Positions 1 through 8,257 of a DNA stretch of 47,159 nt are shown here, piece after piece. The notes under the pieces were generated by a model. It made no database searches and was not told the origin of the DNA. It worked only from the letters and a program-made list of their open reading frames with translations. Source of the stretch: Aequitasia blattaphilus (lineage in GTDB: Bacteria > Bacillota > Clostridia > Lachnospirales > Lachnospiraceae); assembly GCF_024721305.1 (NCBI RefSeq), contig NZ_JAMXOD010000020.1, positions 1-47,159 of the forward strand, given 5' to 3'. A program made the translations under genes and the position numbers. Numbering within the stretch: position 1 is the stretch's first letter; each line of letters opens with the position of its first letter.

Positions 1-441
1 TCCCCTCATGAATGAGGGGTCAGGGGAGTTGAAGTGTCGCAGACACTATTTTTATAGTATTTCACGTCTATTATAAATCTTGATGATTATATTCAATATA
101 ACTGTATGATAAGGAAAAATGTATATTATTTCTTATTGACTTACTGCTCGAATGGTCTGATCCCGCTTCTGAAAATAAGTACGGTAATGGTGACATTATC
201 ATAAGTTAATAATACAAGAAAAACAATTGTAGTTGATGGTGCGGCAAAATTGTGTTAAAATAACAAAAAACATGCGTAGTCATTGCGAGTGGCGACTCTC
301 CTCAAAAAAACGGTTTGCCTCTCTTGCCTTTAATGGTGTTTATCTGACAGACCTTCTTTTACAGATAGCGATCTCTCATTATCTGGCACAGATAGCAAGA
401 AATGACTTAAATCAATACACAATATTTATGGAGGATCAAAA
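1..441. other. Left-edge non-coding stretch
   Basis: I see no convincing gene here. Positions 2-19 form a perfect 8-bp hairpin (CCCCTCAT, two-base loop, ATGAGGGG) without a clear T-run. Positions 198-235 carry a minus-strand promoter with an operator-like sequence, listed separately. Open frames between 233 and 454 have no ribosome binding site and odd composition, so I do not call them. The following VOC gene has its own ribosome binding site just before 442. Confidence 0.5.
198..235 (-). promoter_or_regulatory. Promoter reading left, with BlaI/CopY-like operator
   Basis: On the minus strand a TTGTTT -35 box (221-226) is followed after exactly 17 bases by a TATGAT -10 box (198-203). The plus-strand sequence AAACAATTGTAGTTG (221-235) is identical to the one in the blaI promoter at 12582-12596, also over the -35 box. 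It contains TACAATTGT, close to the TACAnnTGTA operator of CopY/BlaI repressors. The controlled gene would lie left of the window. Confidence 0.5.
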
Positions 442-828
442 ATGGATGACTTAACTATCGACCTGCGTACTGTCGTGCTGGACTGCACCGATGTAAATGC
501 GCTGGCTGACTTCTACATCAATATGCTTGGCTGGGTAAAGGAGTATGAGATACCCAATCAATGGCTCTGCATTCAAGCCCCGTCGGGCGGCGTGAGATTG
601 GCCTTTCAAAGCAATCCCGACTATGTTCCCCCTACTTGGCCGGAGAAGCCTGAAAAACAGCAGCAAATGCTACACATTGATTTCTGTGTGTCCAGCAATG
701 ACCAAATGAAAAAAGCCATAGAATACGCCATTACTTGTGGGGCAACTAAGGCGAATAAGCAGTATTCAGAAGAATGGACTGTAATGCTCGACCCGGCAGG
801 GCATCCCTTCTGCTTTGTGGTTCATTGA
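442..828 (+). CDS. VOC family (glyoxalase-like) protein
   Basis: This 128-residue protein has the length and beta-alpha-beta-beta-beta layout of a small vicinal-oxygen-chelate protein. It opens with a strand and the DVNALADFYINMLGW segment typical of the family and ends with DPAGHPFCFVVH, where the family's C-terminal metal or ligand residues usually lie. The start is set by a GGAGG-type ribosome binding site near 430. Members include glyoxalases, dioxygenases and antibiotic-binding proteins; nothing here fixes a substrate. It stands alone, followed directly by a broken YdeI-like gene. Confidence 0.75.
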   Translation: MDDLTIDLRTVVLDCTDVNALADFYINMLGWVKEYEIPNQWLCIQAPSGGVRLAFQSNPDYVPPTWPEKPEKQQQMLHIDFCVSSNDQMKKAIEYAITCGATKANKQYSEEWTVMLDPAGHPFCFVVH

Positions 829-842
829 TAACGATATAATAA

Positions 843-1304
843 GGATAGGTGGTGGATATTATTCGGAAAAAAGGACGGGCCGAAAACACTCTCTGCCAAT
901 GACGCACTGGAAGAAGCTTTGTGCTACGGCTGGATTGACGGTCAAATGCAGAGTCTCGATGATCGGTCATATATCAAGTATTTCGCACAGCGCCGGGAAA
1001 ACAGCAAATGGTCTGATAAAAGCAAGGGTTTATGACTGATTATGGCAGAGCTAAAATCGAAGAAGCCAAAAAGAATGGGCAATGGGATAAGCCCAAAGCA
1101 GCACCCATTACGGAAGAACAGATTTTGAAGTTGGACGATTTATTAAAGGAATACGAGCCTGCTTATACAAATTTTCAGGCGATGCCGCCATCCGTAAAAA
1201 AGACTTATACCAAAGCATATCTGGATGCAAAAACGGACGCAGGCAGGGCAAGCCGCATTGCATGGATGGTTGAGCGGTTGAATAAAAACCTCAAGCCCAT
1301 GTAA
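843..1304 (+). pseudogene. YdeI/OmpD-associated family protein, truncated and frameshifted
   Basis: Two frames joined end to end give a YdeI-family protein. The first (to 1036) contains ANDALEEALCYGWIDGQ and a segment ending SKWSDKSKGL; the second, starting about 1032, continues TDYGRAKIEEAKKNGQW and runs to 1304. The switch is at GGTTTATGAC near 1031, where a single-base loss would break the frame. The first frame also has stop codons just upstream of 843, so roughly 30 N-terminal residues are missing. The second half could be read from ATG 1032 but would lack the conserved core. I read this as a decayed gene; function of the family is unclear. Confidence 0.7.
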
Positions 1305-1375
1305 TCGGCAATAGAGGTCTAAAACAGATCGGTTTGGCGCAGGAACTAAATATATTATCTTGCAGGAAGGATGTA

Positions 1376-1618
1376 ATGAATATGGAAGCGATGAAACGGG
1401 CACTTGAAATTGCAAATAGTAACAAAGTCGGAATGCTTGGCACTGTTGACGAAAATGGGAATCCTTATATTAAAGCGATGCTGTACATAAAACATGATGG
1501 GCTTCGAGAATTTTGGTTTTGCTCAAACACCTCGTCCAAACGAGCGAAGCATATTACCAAGAATCCAAATACATGCCTGTACTTTTATGAGGGAGATTGC
1601 AATGAAAGATATTATTGA
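1376..1618 (+). pseudogene. Pyridoxamine-phosphate-oxidase-like protein, 3' truncated
   Basis: The frame from ATG 1376 has the start of a split-barrel flavin-binding protein of the general stress protein 26 / PNPOx-like type: ALEIANSNKVGMLGTVDENG, then a strand and the segment ending NPNTCLYFYEGD. At that point it runs into the next gene and stops after six unrelated residues, giving 80 residues where the family usually has about 130-150. The last bases of the fragment supply the ribosome binding site of the downstream gene, so a deletion probably fused the two. I consider it non-functional. Confidence 0.65.
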
Positions 1619-2204
1619 TTTTCTTGAAACAAACGTGAATGGGAAAACTTTGCACACAAAAGAGTTGCTCTATGAACTTGAAGGTGGTGCTTTGGAAGGT
1701 GTCTATTCAGACCAAATCTCTTTTTCCAACCTAAAGTATTCGGGGAGCGCCTTCCAGTTGGATATGTTTATTGTGTCTAACGAAAAAATATGGATTGTGA
1801 AAAATAAGCAGCGCGAAGCGCTTCGAAAAGATTTTAGCAGCGTTTCTTTATTTCGCTTTGAACTTGCCAAACGCAAAAGTGTCAATGCCATAACAGGCTT
1901 CTTTCGCTTCATTTCTGCTTCCGTGAAGGATGTGCCAGCAGAAGCTATCGTAAGCAGCATCTATGATGTGCGGCTTGATAACGGTGTGTTGACACTGAAA
2001 GAAGAACAGGCATTATATCGTGACCAGCCTGTTCAAGATGGTTGCTTCAAGCCGGTTGCATTTCAATCAAACCAACGCTTTTTTATTGAAGATGGCAAGC
2101 TGCATTATGAATATGACGGCAACAGTTTTGATGTAGAGCCAGCGACAATGCAGCGTAAAGCATCTTTGGACAACATTCCCCCATTTGTTTCGGTTGAAAA
2201 ATAG
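1602..2204 (+). CDS. Conserved-looking protein of unknown function, 200 residues
   Basis: The start at 1602 is chosen because GAGGGAG lies 7-13 bases upstream; a longer frame from 1494 overlaps the truncated gene before it and has no binding site. The protein is soluble, without signal peptide or membrane segment, rich in short charged stretches and F/Y residues. It contains TKELLYELEGGALEGVYSDQ and a repeated basic-aromatic middle (FRFELAKRKSVNAITGFFRF). I do not recognise a domain. It reads as an intact gene whose upstream neighbour was cut off by a deletion. Confidence 0.6.
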   Translation: MKDIIDFLETNVNGKTLHTKELLYELEGGALEGVYSDQISFSNLKYSGSAFQLDMFIVSNEKIWIVKNKQREALRKDFSSVSLFRFELAKRKSVNAITGFFRFISASVKDVPAEAIVSSIYDVRLDNGVLTLKEEQALYRDQPVQDGCFKPVAFQSNQRFFIEDGKLHYEYDGNSFDVEPATMQRKASLDNIPPFVSVEK

Positions 2205-2231
2205 GCTCACTTGATAGAAAGGGTGTACAAG

Positions 2232-2645
2232 ATGAAGAAAGAAATTCCCTCACAAAGCGAATTGCAAAGATTGTTCGGTAAAGAGAGATTGGAAGCATGG
2301 AACGCGGTATGCAATGCCGTTGATTCCGCCTACGAAATGGAGAAGCTCTGGAACGATGGTGGGAAGAAATGGGACTACGAATACAAATATCGCCGGGGCG
2401 GGAAAACACTGTGCGCCCTGTATGCCCGCGAAAATTGTTTTGGTGTGCTCATCATTTTCGGCAAGGATGAAAGAGCCAAGTTTGAAGCGTACCGCAGCCA
2501 GTATTCCGATGCAATTCAGCGCATTTATGATGATGCAGAAACCTACCACGATGGCAAATGGATGATGGCCTACATGGACGACAGTTCATTGCTTGATGAA
2601 GTGATGCATCTATTGGCAATCAAGAGAAAACCTAACAGGAAGTAA
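2232..2645 (+). CDS. DUF3788 family protein
   Basis: This 137-residue protein carries the family core WDYEYKYRRGGKTLCALYAR followed by FGVLIIFGKDERAKFE, ending near DGKWMMAYMDD. The family is widespread in gut Firmicutes and has no established activity; the fold is expected to be a small alpha/beta domain related to the YjbR/DUF1801-type proteins (weak inference). The start at 2232 follows GAAAGGG; an upstream TTG in frame at 2211 is less likely. It lies 27 bases after the preceding gene and may be co-transcribed with it. Confidence 0.65.
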   Translation: MKKEIPSQSELQRLFGKERLEAWNAVCNAVDSAYEMEKLWNDGGKKWDYEYKYRRGGKTLCALYARENCFGVLIIFGKDERAKFEAYRSQYSDAIQRIYDDAETYHDGKWMMAYMDDSSLLDEVMHLLAIKRKPNRK

Positions 2646-2802
2646 GCATAGGCGTGGTCGGCTTTTGAGTGGGAAAACGAACCACTTGGAACCTATATTG
2701 TGCAGACAATATGCCAATACGCAATCACGCAAGCAAGCCCCTCGAAGAATTTAAAGTTGAGCTGTCTAATGAGCATTAGTCAAATTAGTTTGGAGGATAT
2801 CT

Positions 2803-3648
2803 ATGAAGTATTATCATGTTGATGTGTTTAGCAAAACACCCATGAGCGGGAATGGCCTAACCGTTGTGCTCCTTGACGAGCCGCTGCCCGATCAGGACTT
2901 GTTAAGCATCACTAAGGAGTTTAACCAGTTTGAGAGTATTTTTCTTTATCCGATGGAAAATGGGATGTTCCAAGCAAGGATATTTACCGTACAAGAGGAA
3001 TTGCCGTTCGCAGGCCATCCAATTTTAGGAGCTGGCGCGGTTATCCATAAGTTGTTTTACGCTGATAACAGCACCATTGACATTCCGTTTTCTTTGGCTG
3101 AACGCAATATTTTGATTCATTCCGAAAAGGCGGAGCAACATTTTAAAGTCAAAATGAATCAGGGCGCAGCTGCATTTGTATCCACTATTGGTAGCGCAGA
3201 GCACTGCAGGATAGCTGGGGCTCTTAGCTTGTCTCTTGATGATATTGACAAGGACTACCCGATTGAAACTGTTTCTACGGGATTACCTTACCTGCTTGTC
3301 CCAGTAAATAAAAACATTGAAAAATGCAGAATCAGCTGCTCGGACTTTGAGCTGTTTCTGTCCGGTTATGGTGCGAAATTCGTTTATGTGTTCGACACAT
3401 CCACGCTACAATGCCGCACTTGGGATAATGGCGGAGCGGTAGAGGATATTGCTACCGGGAGCGCAGCAGACCCCTTATGTGCTTATCTGGTGAAGAATGG
3501 TCGGGCTGCTCAAGGCGATATAATCACGCTCCATCAAGGTAGTTATGTTGGACGGCCGAGCGTGATTAAGGGTTGTGTAGACAGCCGGAATGAAGTTATC
3601 ATCATGGGTGATGTGGCTTTCTTTGCGACGGGTACAATATCCATTTAG
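2803..3648 (+). CDS. PhzF family isomerase/epimerase
   Basis: The 281-residue protein has the PhzF hallmarks: N-terminal DVFSKTPMSGNGLTVVL, the catalytic Glu in FNQFESIFLYP (about residue 45), the glycine-rich FAGHPILGAGAV, and the mirrored second half with VSTGLPYLLVPV and DIATGSAADPLCAYL. The family includes PhzF of phenazine synthesis and DapF-like epimerases, but most members have unknown substrates. The usual GNP of the first motif is GNG here. A TTGGAGGATAT ribosome binding site precedes the start. No phenazine genes are nearby, so a PhzF role in phenazine synthesis is unlikely. Confidence 0.85.
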   Translation: MKYYHVDVFSKTPMSGNGLTVVLLDEPLPDQDLLSITKEFNQFESIFLYPMENGMFQARIFTVQEELPFAGHPILGAGAVIHKLFYADNSTIDIPFSLAERNILIHSEKAEQHFKVKMNQGAAAFVSTIGSAEHCRIAGALSLSLDDIDKDYPIETVSTGLPYLLVPVNKNIEKCRISCSDFELFLSGYGAKFVYVFDTSTLQCRTWDNGGAVEDIATGSAADPLCAYLVKNGRAAQGDIITLHQGSYVGRPSVIKGCVDSRNEVIIMGDVAFFATGTISI

Positions 3649-3733
3649 CATTAAGTATCTAAGGATAAACAGGTTGTTTTTTGCGAAGGAAGTAAATAAT
3701 GGAAAGTAGTCTAAACGAGGAGGTCTTACAAAT

Positions 3734-3958
3734 ATGAAGGTGCGTATACTCTATACGGTTATGGTTACGATATTCACGGTCACTTTTGCTGTAGGGGTAT
3801 TTATGAACCCCAACTTTAACATATATGATTTCTGCATGAATCTTGCGTCAGAGATTCTTGGTCTTGCTATTGCGTTAGTTATTGTGGAAACCTATATAAA
3901 GGAAAAAGCGAAAAGGGACGATTCCCAAAAGGATTTGAACTGTGATGAAAAACTATAA
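3734..3958 (+). CDS. Small two-helix membrane protein, unknown
   Basis: The 74-residue product has two predicted membrane helices (about residues 5-26 and 36-55) and a charged tail KEKAKRDDSQKDLNCDEKL. GAGGAGG at about 3717-3723 sets the start. A 12-codon frame beginning near 3700 overlaps its start codon (ATGA), which could be a leader or a remnant. No family is recognised. Confidence 0.5.
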   Translation: MKVRILYTVMVTIFTVTFAVGVFMNPNFNIYDFCMNLASEILGLAIALVIVETYIKEKAKRDDSQKDLNCDEKL

Positions 3959-4073
3959 GCTCGGTTAAGATGGGTGCATCGGTAGCTGATTTAGAAAAAC
4001 TGCTCAATGGCTGAGATAGTGAGTGTTTTCCTTCATATCGTTTTCAGCAAATAATAACCGTTAGGAGAAGAAT

Positions 4074-4757
4074 ATGGACACAAATATAATATTAAAGTAT
4101 CTTTCAGAATTGGATAAGAACAATAATCGTGACTGGTTTCACGAGCACAAAGACCAAAGACTGGTGGCACAAAAGGAGTTCGAGGAGCTGATTCAAGCAC
4201 TCATTTTTGAGATTGGAAAGTTTGATGCCTCAATACTTCTCCACAACCCGAAAGACCTCACCTTCAAGATGGTGAGAGATACACGCTTCAGCCATGACAA
4301 AACGCCATATAACCCTGCTTTCCGTTGCCATATTTCGTCCAAAGGGAAGCTTCCTGTACCTGTGGGATATTTCTTAATGATAAAGCCCGGCAACCAATCC
4401 TTTTTAGGCGGTGGTCTTTTTGCGGATATGTTTAAAGATGCTACTGCTTTAATTCGAGACTATATCTACGAAAATTCGGCTGAGTTTTTGAGCATCATAG
4501 AACATCCTCTATTTGCAGAAAATTTCAAAGTCTCAGGAACTTCTTTGAAAAACGTCCCAAAAGAATTTTCTACCGAATGTCCAGCTGCTGAATATTTAAA
4601 ATATAAAAGCTGGTACATTGAATACCCAATTGACGATACAGCGCTCTGTGACGCTTCATCCTTTGTTGATTTTGCCAGTGAAAAGTTTTTGCAAATGCGC
4701 CCATTCAATGATTTCCTGAATAAAGCATTAGAAGGGTTTGTTATGCCTACAAGATAA
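4074..4757 (+). CDS. DUF2461 family protein
   Basis: The 227-residue protein matches the DUF2461 (TIGR02453) pattern: N-terminal LDKNNNRDWFHEHKD, the central FKMVRDTRFSHDKTPYNP with its conserved D-T-R-F and K-T-P-Y, then GYFLMIKPGNQSFLGGG, a lysine-rich linker and a C-terminal helix. Length fits the family. Function is not established; members are soluble and found singly in many bacteria. TTAGGAGAAG lies just before the start. Confidence 0.8.
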   Translation: MDTNIILKYLSELDKNNNRDWFHEHKDQRLVAQKEFEELIQALIFEIGKFDASILLHNPKDLTFKMVRDTRFSHDKTPYNPAFRCHISSKGKLPVPVGYFLMIKPGNQSFLGGGLFADMFKDATALIRDYIYENSAEFLSIIEHPLFAENFKVSGTSLKNVPKEFSTECPAAEYLKYKSWYIEYPIDDTALCDASSFVDFASEKFLQMRPFNDFLNKALEGFVMPTR

Positions 4758-4878
4758 ACACGGTATATTTTTCTTCGAATCTTTTACATAGTTTTGAATC
4801 GCCTTATTTTTTGCTATTATTCGCCCGTCTGTATATAATATTAGTTAAGATTTTGAGGAATAGGGAGGGAATATAAGA

Positions 4879-5014
4879 ATGAAAAAGATTTTCTACACAA
4901 AAACAGCTTAAGATGCCGGAATATGCAGCAATCGAAAATGCGCTCATCTGGTATCTGGAAAAAAATCAAACGACTCTAAGCAATCAGCTTGAAGGACGCA
5001 TTATAATAGAATAA
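4879..5014 (+). pseudogene. Short gene remnant
   Basis: A strong GGGAGGG ribosome binding site precedes ATG 4879, but that frame stops after ten codons. A second frame from ATG 4913 encodes 33 residues (EYAAIENALIWYLEKNQTTL and a short tail) and stops at 5014. The good start signal before a nearly immediate stop suggests what is left of a deleted gene. I cannot name the parent family. Confidence 0.3.
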
Positions 5015-5056
5015 GAGAAGAATGATTTGAAATTGATACTATGAAAGGAAAAACAT

Positions 5057-5539
5057 ATGGAACGAGTATTTTTTGAAATGGTGAAATATTATTCTGGTGA
5101 CCCACATCAGATACAGCATTTCACAAAGGTGCATGATTATGCACGTATGATAGGAGTTGGGGAAAAGGTTGATTGTAATACAATGGAAATACTGGAAATT
5201 GCTGCTATTATGCACGATATTGGCATTAAGCCGGCAATGGAAAAGTATGGAATAGGAAACGGGAAACTTCAGGAATCAGAAGGACCACCAGTTGCAAGAA
5301 GGATGCTAGAAAACCTTGAGTTCTCTCAGGAAATCATAGAAAGAGTATGCTATTTGATTGGACACCATCATACCTATAAAAATATAGACGAGATAGATTA
5401 CCAAATATTGGTAGAGGCAGATTTTTTAGTAAATATACATGAGGATAAAATGAATGAAACATCAATTAAGTCGGTGTTGGAGAAAGTATTTCGAACCAAT
5501 ACAGGTAAGGAATATTGTCGCGCGATGTTCGGTGTTTAG
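5057..5539 (+). CDS. HD-domain phosphohydrolase
   Basis: This 160-residue protein has the HD superfamily metal-binding set: H in QHFTKVHDYAR (about residues 21-31), the HD pair in IAAIMHDIGIKP (about 50-61), HHH in IGHHHTYKN and a later D in ILVEADFLVN. Such proteins are metal-dependent phosphohydrolases acting on nucleotides or related compounds; the substrate is not predictable. AAAGGA precedes the start. The gene sits alone between two remnants. Confidence 0.75.
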   Translation: MERVFFEMVKYYSGDPHQIQHFTKVHDYARMIGVGEKVDCNTMEILEIAAIMHDIGIKPAMEKYGIGNGKLQESEGPPVARRMLENLEFSQEIIERVCYLIGHHHTYKNIDEIDYQILVEADFLVNIHEDKMNETSIKSVLEKVFRTNTGKEYCRAMFGV

Positions 5540-5556
5540 AAAAGGAATTAAGAAGA

Positions 5557-5668
5557 TGCAGGAACATCGCCAACGACAGTGCAACTTTTTACGTCTTTGG
5601 TAACAACTGCATCAGCTTCAATAATGGTATTATCCCCAATTGTGACACCAGCAAGAATTGTTGCTGTT
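5557..5668 (-). pseudogene. Hexapeptide-repeat acetyltransferase, C-terminal remnant
   Basis: Translation of the minus strand gives ILAGVTIGDNTIIEADAVVT then KDVKSCTVVGDVPA, the left-handed beta-helix end of the maltose/xenobiotic O-acetyltransferase family (usual pattern GVTIGDNTVIGAGSVVTKD). Nothing upstream or downstream continues it, so only about 37 codons remain. It lies antisense to and just after the HD-domain gene. Confidence 0.6.
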
Positions 5669-5674
5669 TATTTC

Positions 5675-5761
5675 TTACTTACATATGGTATTCATTAGTA
5701 TAATCATAATTGCGCTATCAATTACTACTGCCACCAAAAAAAAGACCGTAATAACTAACAT
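5675..5761 (-). other. Possible 28-residue hydrophobic peptide or remnant
   Basis: A minus-strand frame encodes MLVITVFFLVAVVIDSAIM and a short tail ending at 5675, one membrane helix in length. The frame is open upstream for another dozen codons to a stop near 5798. It lies just downstream of the ABC permease gene in the same direction and could be the tail of that operon or the residue of another permease. No ribosome binding site stands out. Confidence 0.25.
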
Positions 5762-5835
5762 TCCAATGCCTGCCACTCTCGATAGTTTTTCCCTTTAGAA
5801 ATTCTAATTTTATGATCCCGTCTCAACTAATTCGT

Positions 5836-6549
5836 CTATATCTCCATTTTGTTTACTGCATTTGATAAATCGAACAATGCCAAAACGCCTGCAACTGCGC
5901 TGATTACAGCCAATCCGACACTTGCAATCGGATAAGAGGTTCCCAATACTATAAAATTTGCGGGAGCAATGCTGATAATAACCGCAGCTATAATTGTTGT
6001 TTGCACGGATTTTTTTCGAAAGCCTATCCATACAGATACAAGACCGATGCCCACAGAAATAACCGCCATACAAAGAGCATCACGAATTACATTAGCAACT
6101 AATAGAATGCTAATGCTATCATCAACCAATGGGAAAATACTTTCAGTCAGTCCCCAAACCGAGCAAATCGCAAAGGTTGTAGCCAGTAGGGATATAGTGG
6201 TAAAAGTCGTCACAAGTATCACCTTTGCAAACAAGGTTGATTTCCGTTTCACTGGATAGGAAAACAGCATAATTGCATTTTTGCCAGAGTAATCTTTGAT
6301 CACAAAGGCAGTGAACATCACTGCAGCAAGGATACTAAATGCGAACATAATCAAAGCATTTGTCAAAACCATTATGTTGTAATAGCTCGAAAATTCGGCG
6401 GCATCAGCTTCACTGCCCATATATGACACAGCGGAAAAGGTATACAACATGCCTAGCATACATAGAGCAATAATGGCACTCGCCCATACGTATGGGCGTA
6501 TGCGGGTTTTACGAAGTTCTAATTTTATTAAATTATACATATTGTTCAC
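5836..6549 (-). CDS. ABC-2 type transporter permease (BcrB-like)
   Basis: The 237-residue protein has about six hydrophobic helices and opens with MNNMYNLIKLELRKTRIRPY, the amphipathic start seen in permeases of bacitracin/lantibiotic-type exporters. It overlaps the end of the preceding ATPase gene by 17 bases, which marks them as a coupled pair. Expected location is the cytoplasmic membrane as a dimer with the ATPase. The substrate is unknown; peptide antibiotics or immunity are typical for this type. It is the last gene of the five-gene minus-strand operon. Confidence 0.75.
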   Translation of the reverse strand: MNNMYNLIKLELRKTRIRPYVWASAIIALCMLGMLYTFSAVSYMGSEADAAEFSSYYNIMVLTNALIMFAFSILAAVMFTAFVIKDYSGKNAIMLFSYPVKRKSTLFAKVILVTTFTTISLLATTFAICSVWGLTESIFPLVDDSISILLVANVIRDALCMAVISVGIGLVSVWIGFRKKSVQTTIIAAVIISIAPANFIVLGTSYPIASVGLAVISAVAGVLALFDLSNAVNKMEI

Positions 6550-7267
6550 CTGCTTTCATCAAGTTGAAAAAATAATCCTCTAAACCAGTCGGGGTTTTTG
6601 CCTTTACTTCTGAAATAGTAACTTCTTTTTTAATTCGTCCATTTGTGATTACACCGATGGTATCGGCCATTTGCTCTATTTCACTTAAAATGTGGCTTGA
6701 AATAATGATGGTCATATTTTTTTCTTTTACCAGGGTTAAGAATAGCTCTCTCATCTGTCGTATTCCCATAGGGTCAAGTCCGTTAATTGGTTCGTCTAGC
6801 AGTAATAATGTAGGACAATGGACGATAGATCGTGCGATTCCAAGTCGTTGCTTCATGCCAAGAGAAAATTCTGAAACAGGCTGCTGCCCTGCCTGATGCA
6901 GTCCCACAAGCTGTAAGGATTCTTCGATGTTGCGTTTAGGCAGTTGCATGTAAGACAGATGAAGAGCCAAATTCTCAGTTGCGGTAAGGTGTTCATAGAA
7001 TATGGGGGTCTCAATTATGCTGCCTATTTTTTTTAATATAGAAGGGTAGCTTTCCCTTAGGTCACCTCCTCCAATCTCTATTTTTCCAGAGGTAGGAGTG
7101 AGAAGACCCATCAGCATTTTTAAGACCGTGGTTTTGCCGGCTCCATTTTCTCCAAGAAACCCGTAAATGGTTCCTTTCTTAACACACATATCACAGTGGC
7201 TGATAACCTCTCGCCCATGAAATGTTTTTACTAAATCTTTTGCTTGAACTAGAATGTTAGAATTCAT
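6533..7267 (-). CDS. ABC transporter ATP-binding protein (BcrA-like)
   Basis: The 244-residue ATPase has Walker A GENGAGKT (about residue 39), the signature FSLGMKQRL instead of LSGGQ, Walker B LLLLDEP and a switch His in IISSHILSE. The SLGMK signature is characteristic of the BcrA/lantibiotic-immunity branch. It is partnered with the permease whose start it overlaps and lies three bases after the preceding permease gene. It should energise export or shielding against a membrane-active peptide (family inference). Confidence 0.85.
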   Translation of the reverse strand: MNSNILVQAKDLVKTFHGREVISHCDMCVKKGTIYGFLGENGAGKTTVLKMLMGLLTPTSGKIEIGGGDLRESYPSILKKIGSIIETPIFYEHLTATENLALHLSYMQLPKRNIEESLQLVGLHQAGQQPVSEFSLGMKQRLGIARSIVHCPTLLLLDEPINGLDPMGIRQMRELFLTLVKEKNMTIIISSHILSEIEQMADTIGVITNGRIKKEVTISEVKAKTPTGLEDYFFNLMKAGEQYV

Positions 7268-7270
7268 TTT

Positions 7271-8257
7271 TTAGTATGCTCCTTTCGATGTTTTTGTTGC
7301 TACGACGGATATTGTAATTGTGTAGAATAACATGGAGAGAGCAAAGAGATAAAATAACTCTCCACCATAGTCAGAAAAATGTCCACCAAATTCCACACCA
7401 TGAACAATATCCATGTATACTTTTTGTGGCAATGCATTACAAATAGTCATTAAGATTACGTTGTCTGATGATATGGATAAAAAGCACCCAGACAAAACGC
7501 AAGTAATGATGGTAACCCCACTGGTTACTAAATTGATATTCCTATCTAGTACAGTAGAAATGAAAATTGCAAAAGCGGTTGCAAATAGTGTAATAATCAG
7601 CAAAAGTACTGCCAACAAGTCAATGGAATACCCCAGTTCTGCACCGAAACAACGCTTTGCAAGTATAATTGCAACGTATGTTGGGAGATACAGGCTTATA
7701 AATGTAAATATAATTTGTGCGAACAAGTAGGAATATATATTTGCCGAAGAAGACATAATCCGTCGCAATGTCCTCAAGTTTCGGTCTTCTGGATACATTG
7801 TTGTGAGTGCTACACCTTGGATGATAATAAGCATTGTGATAAAACCAAGTATATTTGTACCAGTGCCTCGCTCCTTGCGTTTGGCATCATCGCCTTTATA
7901 ATTGCTGGGAAGTTGACCAGTGGTGAATAAAGTTTCAATTGCTGCGCTATCGGTATCGCTTTTAAGTGTTGTTACAGTATATTTGTTATGATTGTCTTTC
8001 GATACCACGGCAGCATACATACCCTCAGCCATTTGAGAAAGTTTTGGCATTTCGGAAATGGGGACAACGGTGTATTGATCACATTTTGGCAAATTGGTTA
8101 TGTCAGTTCCTAAATAGCCAATTTGTTCCTTTATTGATGAATGCCCCGAAAAAAATATTGCCAATACAATCATAAGTGGCATAATAATGAGAGCGAGAAC
8201 CAGGATTGCTTTTTTTTGTAGAATACGCTCGAATTTGTTTTGCAAAAGATTTCTCAT
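7271..8257 (-). CDS. ABC-2 type permease, 328 residues
   Basis: The start at 8257 is preferred over the longer frame from 8302 because GGAGGAAT lies directly upstream and the start overlaps the previous stop as ATGA. An N-terminal helix (about 13-35) is followed by a ~120-residue extracytoplasmic domain and then five to six helices, the ABC2_membrane_3 layout. It resembles half of a two-permease exporter with the gene before it and shares their ATPase. Substrate unknown. Confidence 0.75.
   Translation of the reverse strand: MRNLLQNKFERILQKKAILVLALIIMPLMIVLAIFFSGHSSIKEQIGYLGTDITNLPKCDQYTVVPISEMPKLSQMAEGMYAAVVSKDNHNKYTVTTLKSDTDSAAIETLFTTGQLPSNYKGDDAKRKERGTGTNILGFITMLIIIQGVALTTMYPEDRNLRTLRRIMSSSANIYSYLFAQIIFTFISLYLPTYVAIILAKRCFGAELGYSIDLLAVLLLIITLFATAFAIFISTVLDRNINLVTSGVTIITCVLSGCFLSISSDNVILMTICNALPQKVYMDIVHGVEFGGHFSDYGGELFYLFALSMLFYTITISVVATKTSKGAY

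Noticed and set aside
233-454. Open frame of 73 codons before the VOC gene
   Set aside because: No ribosome binding site, starts at TTG in a promoter-like region, overlaps the VOC start, and the composition is unlike the other proteins.
2646-2802. Coding remnant between the DUF3788 and PhzF genes
   Set aside because: Short open stretches exist in several frames but none matches a family I recognise.
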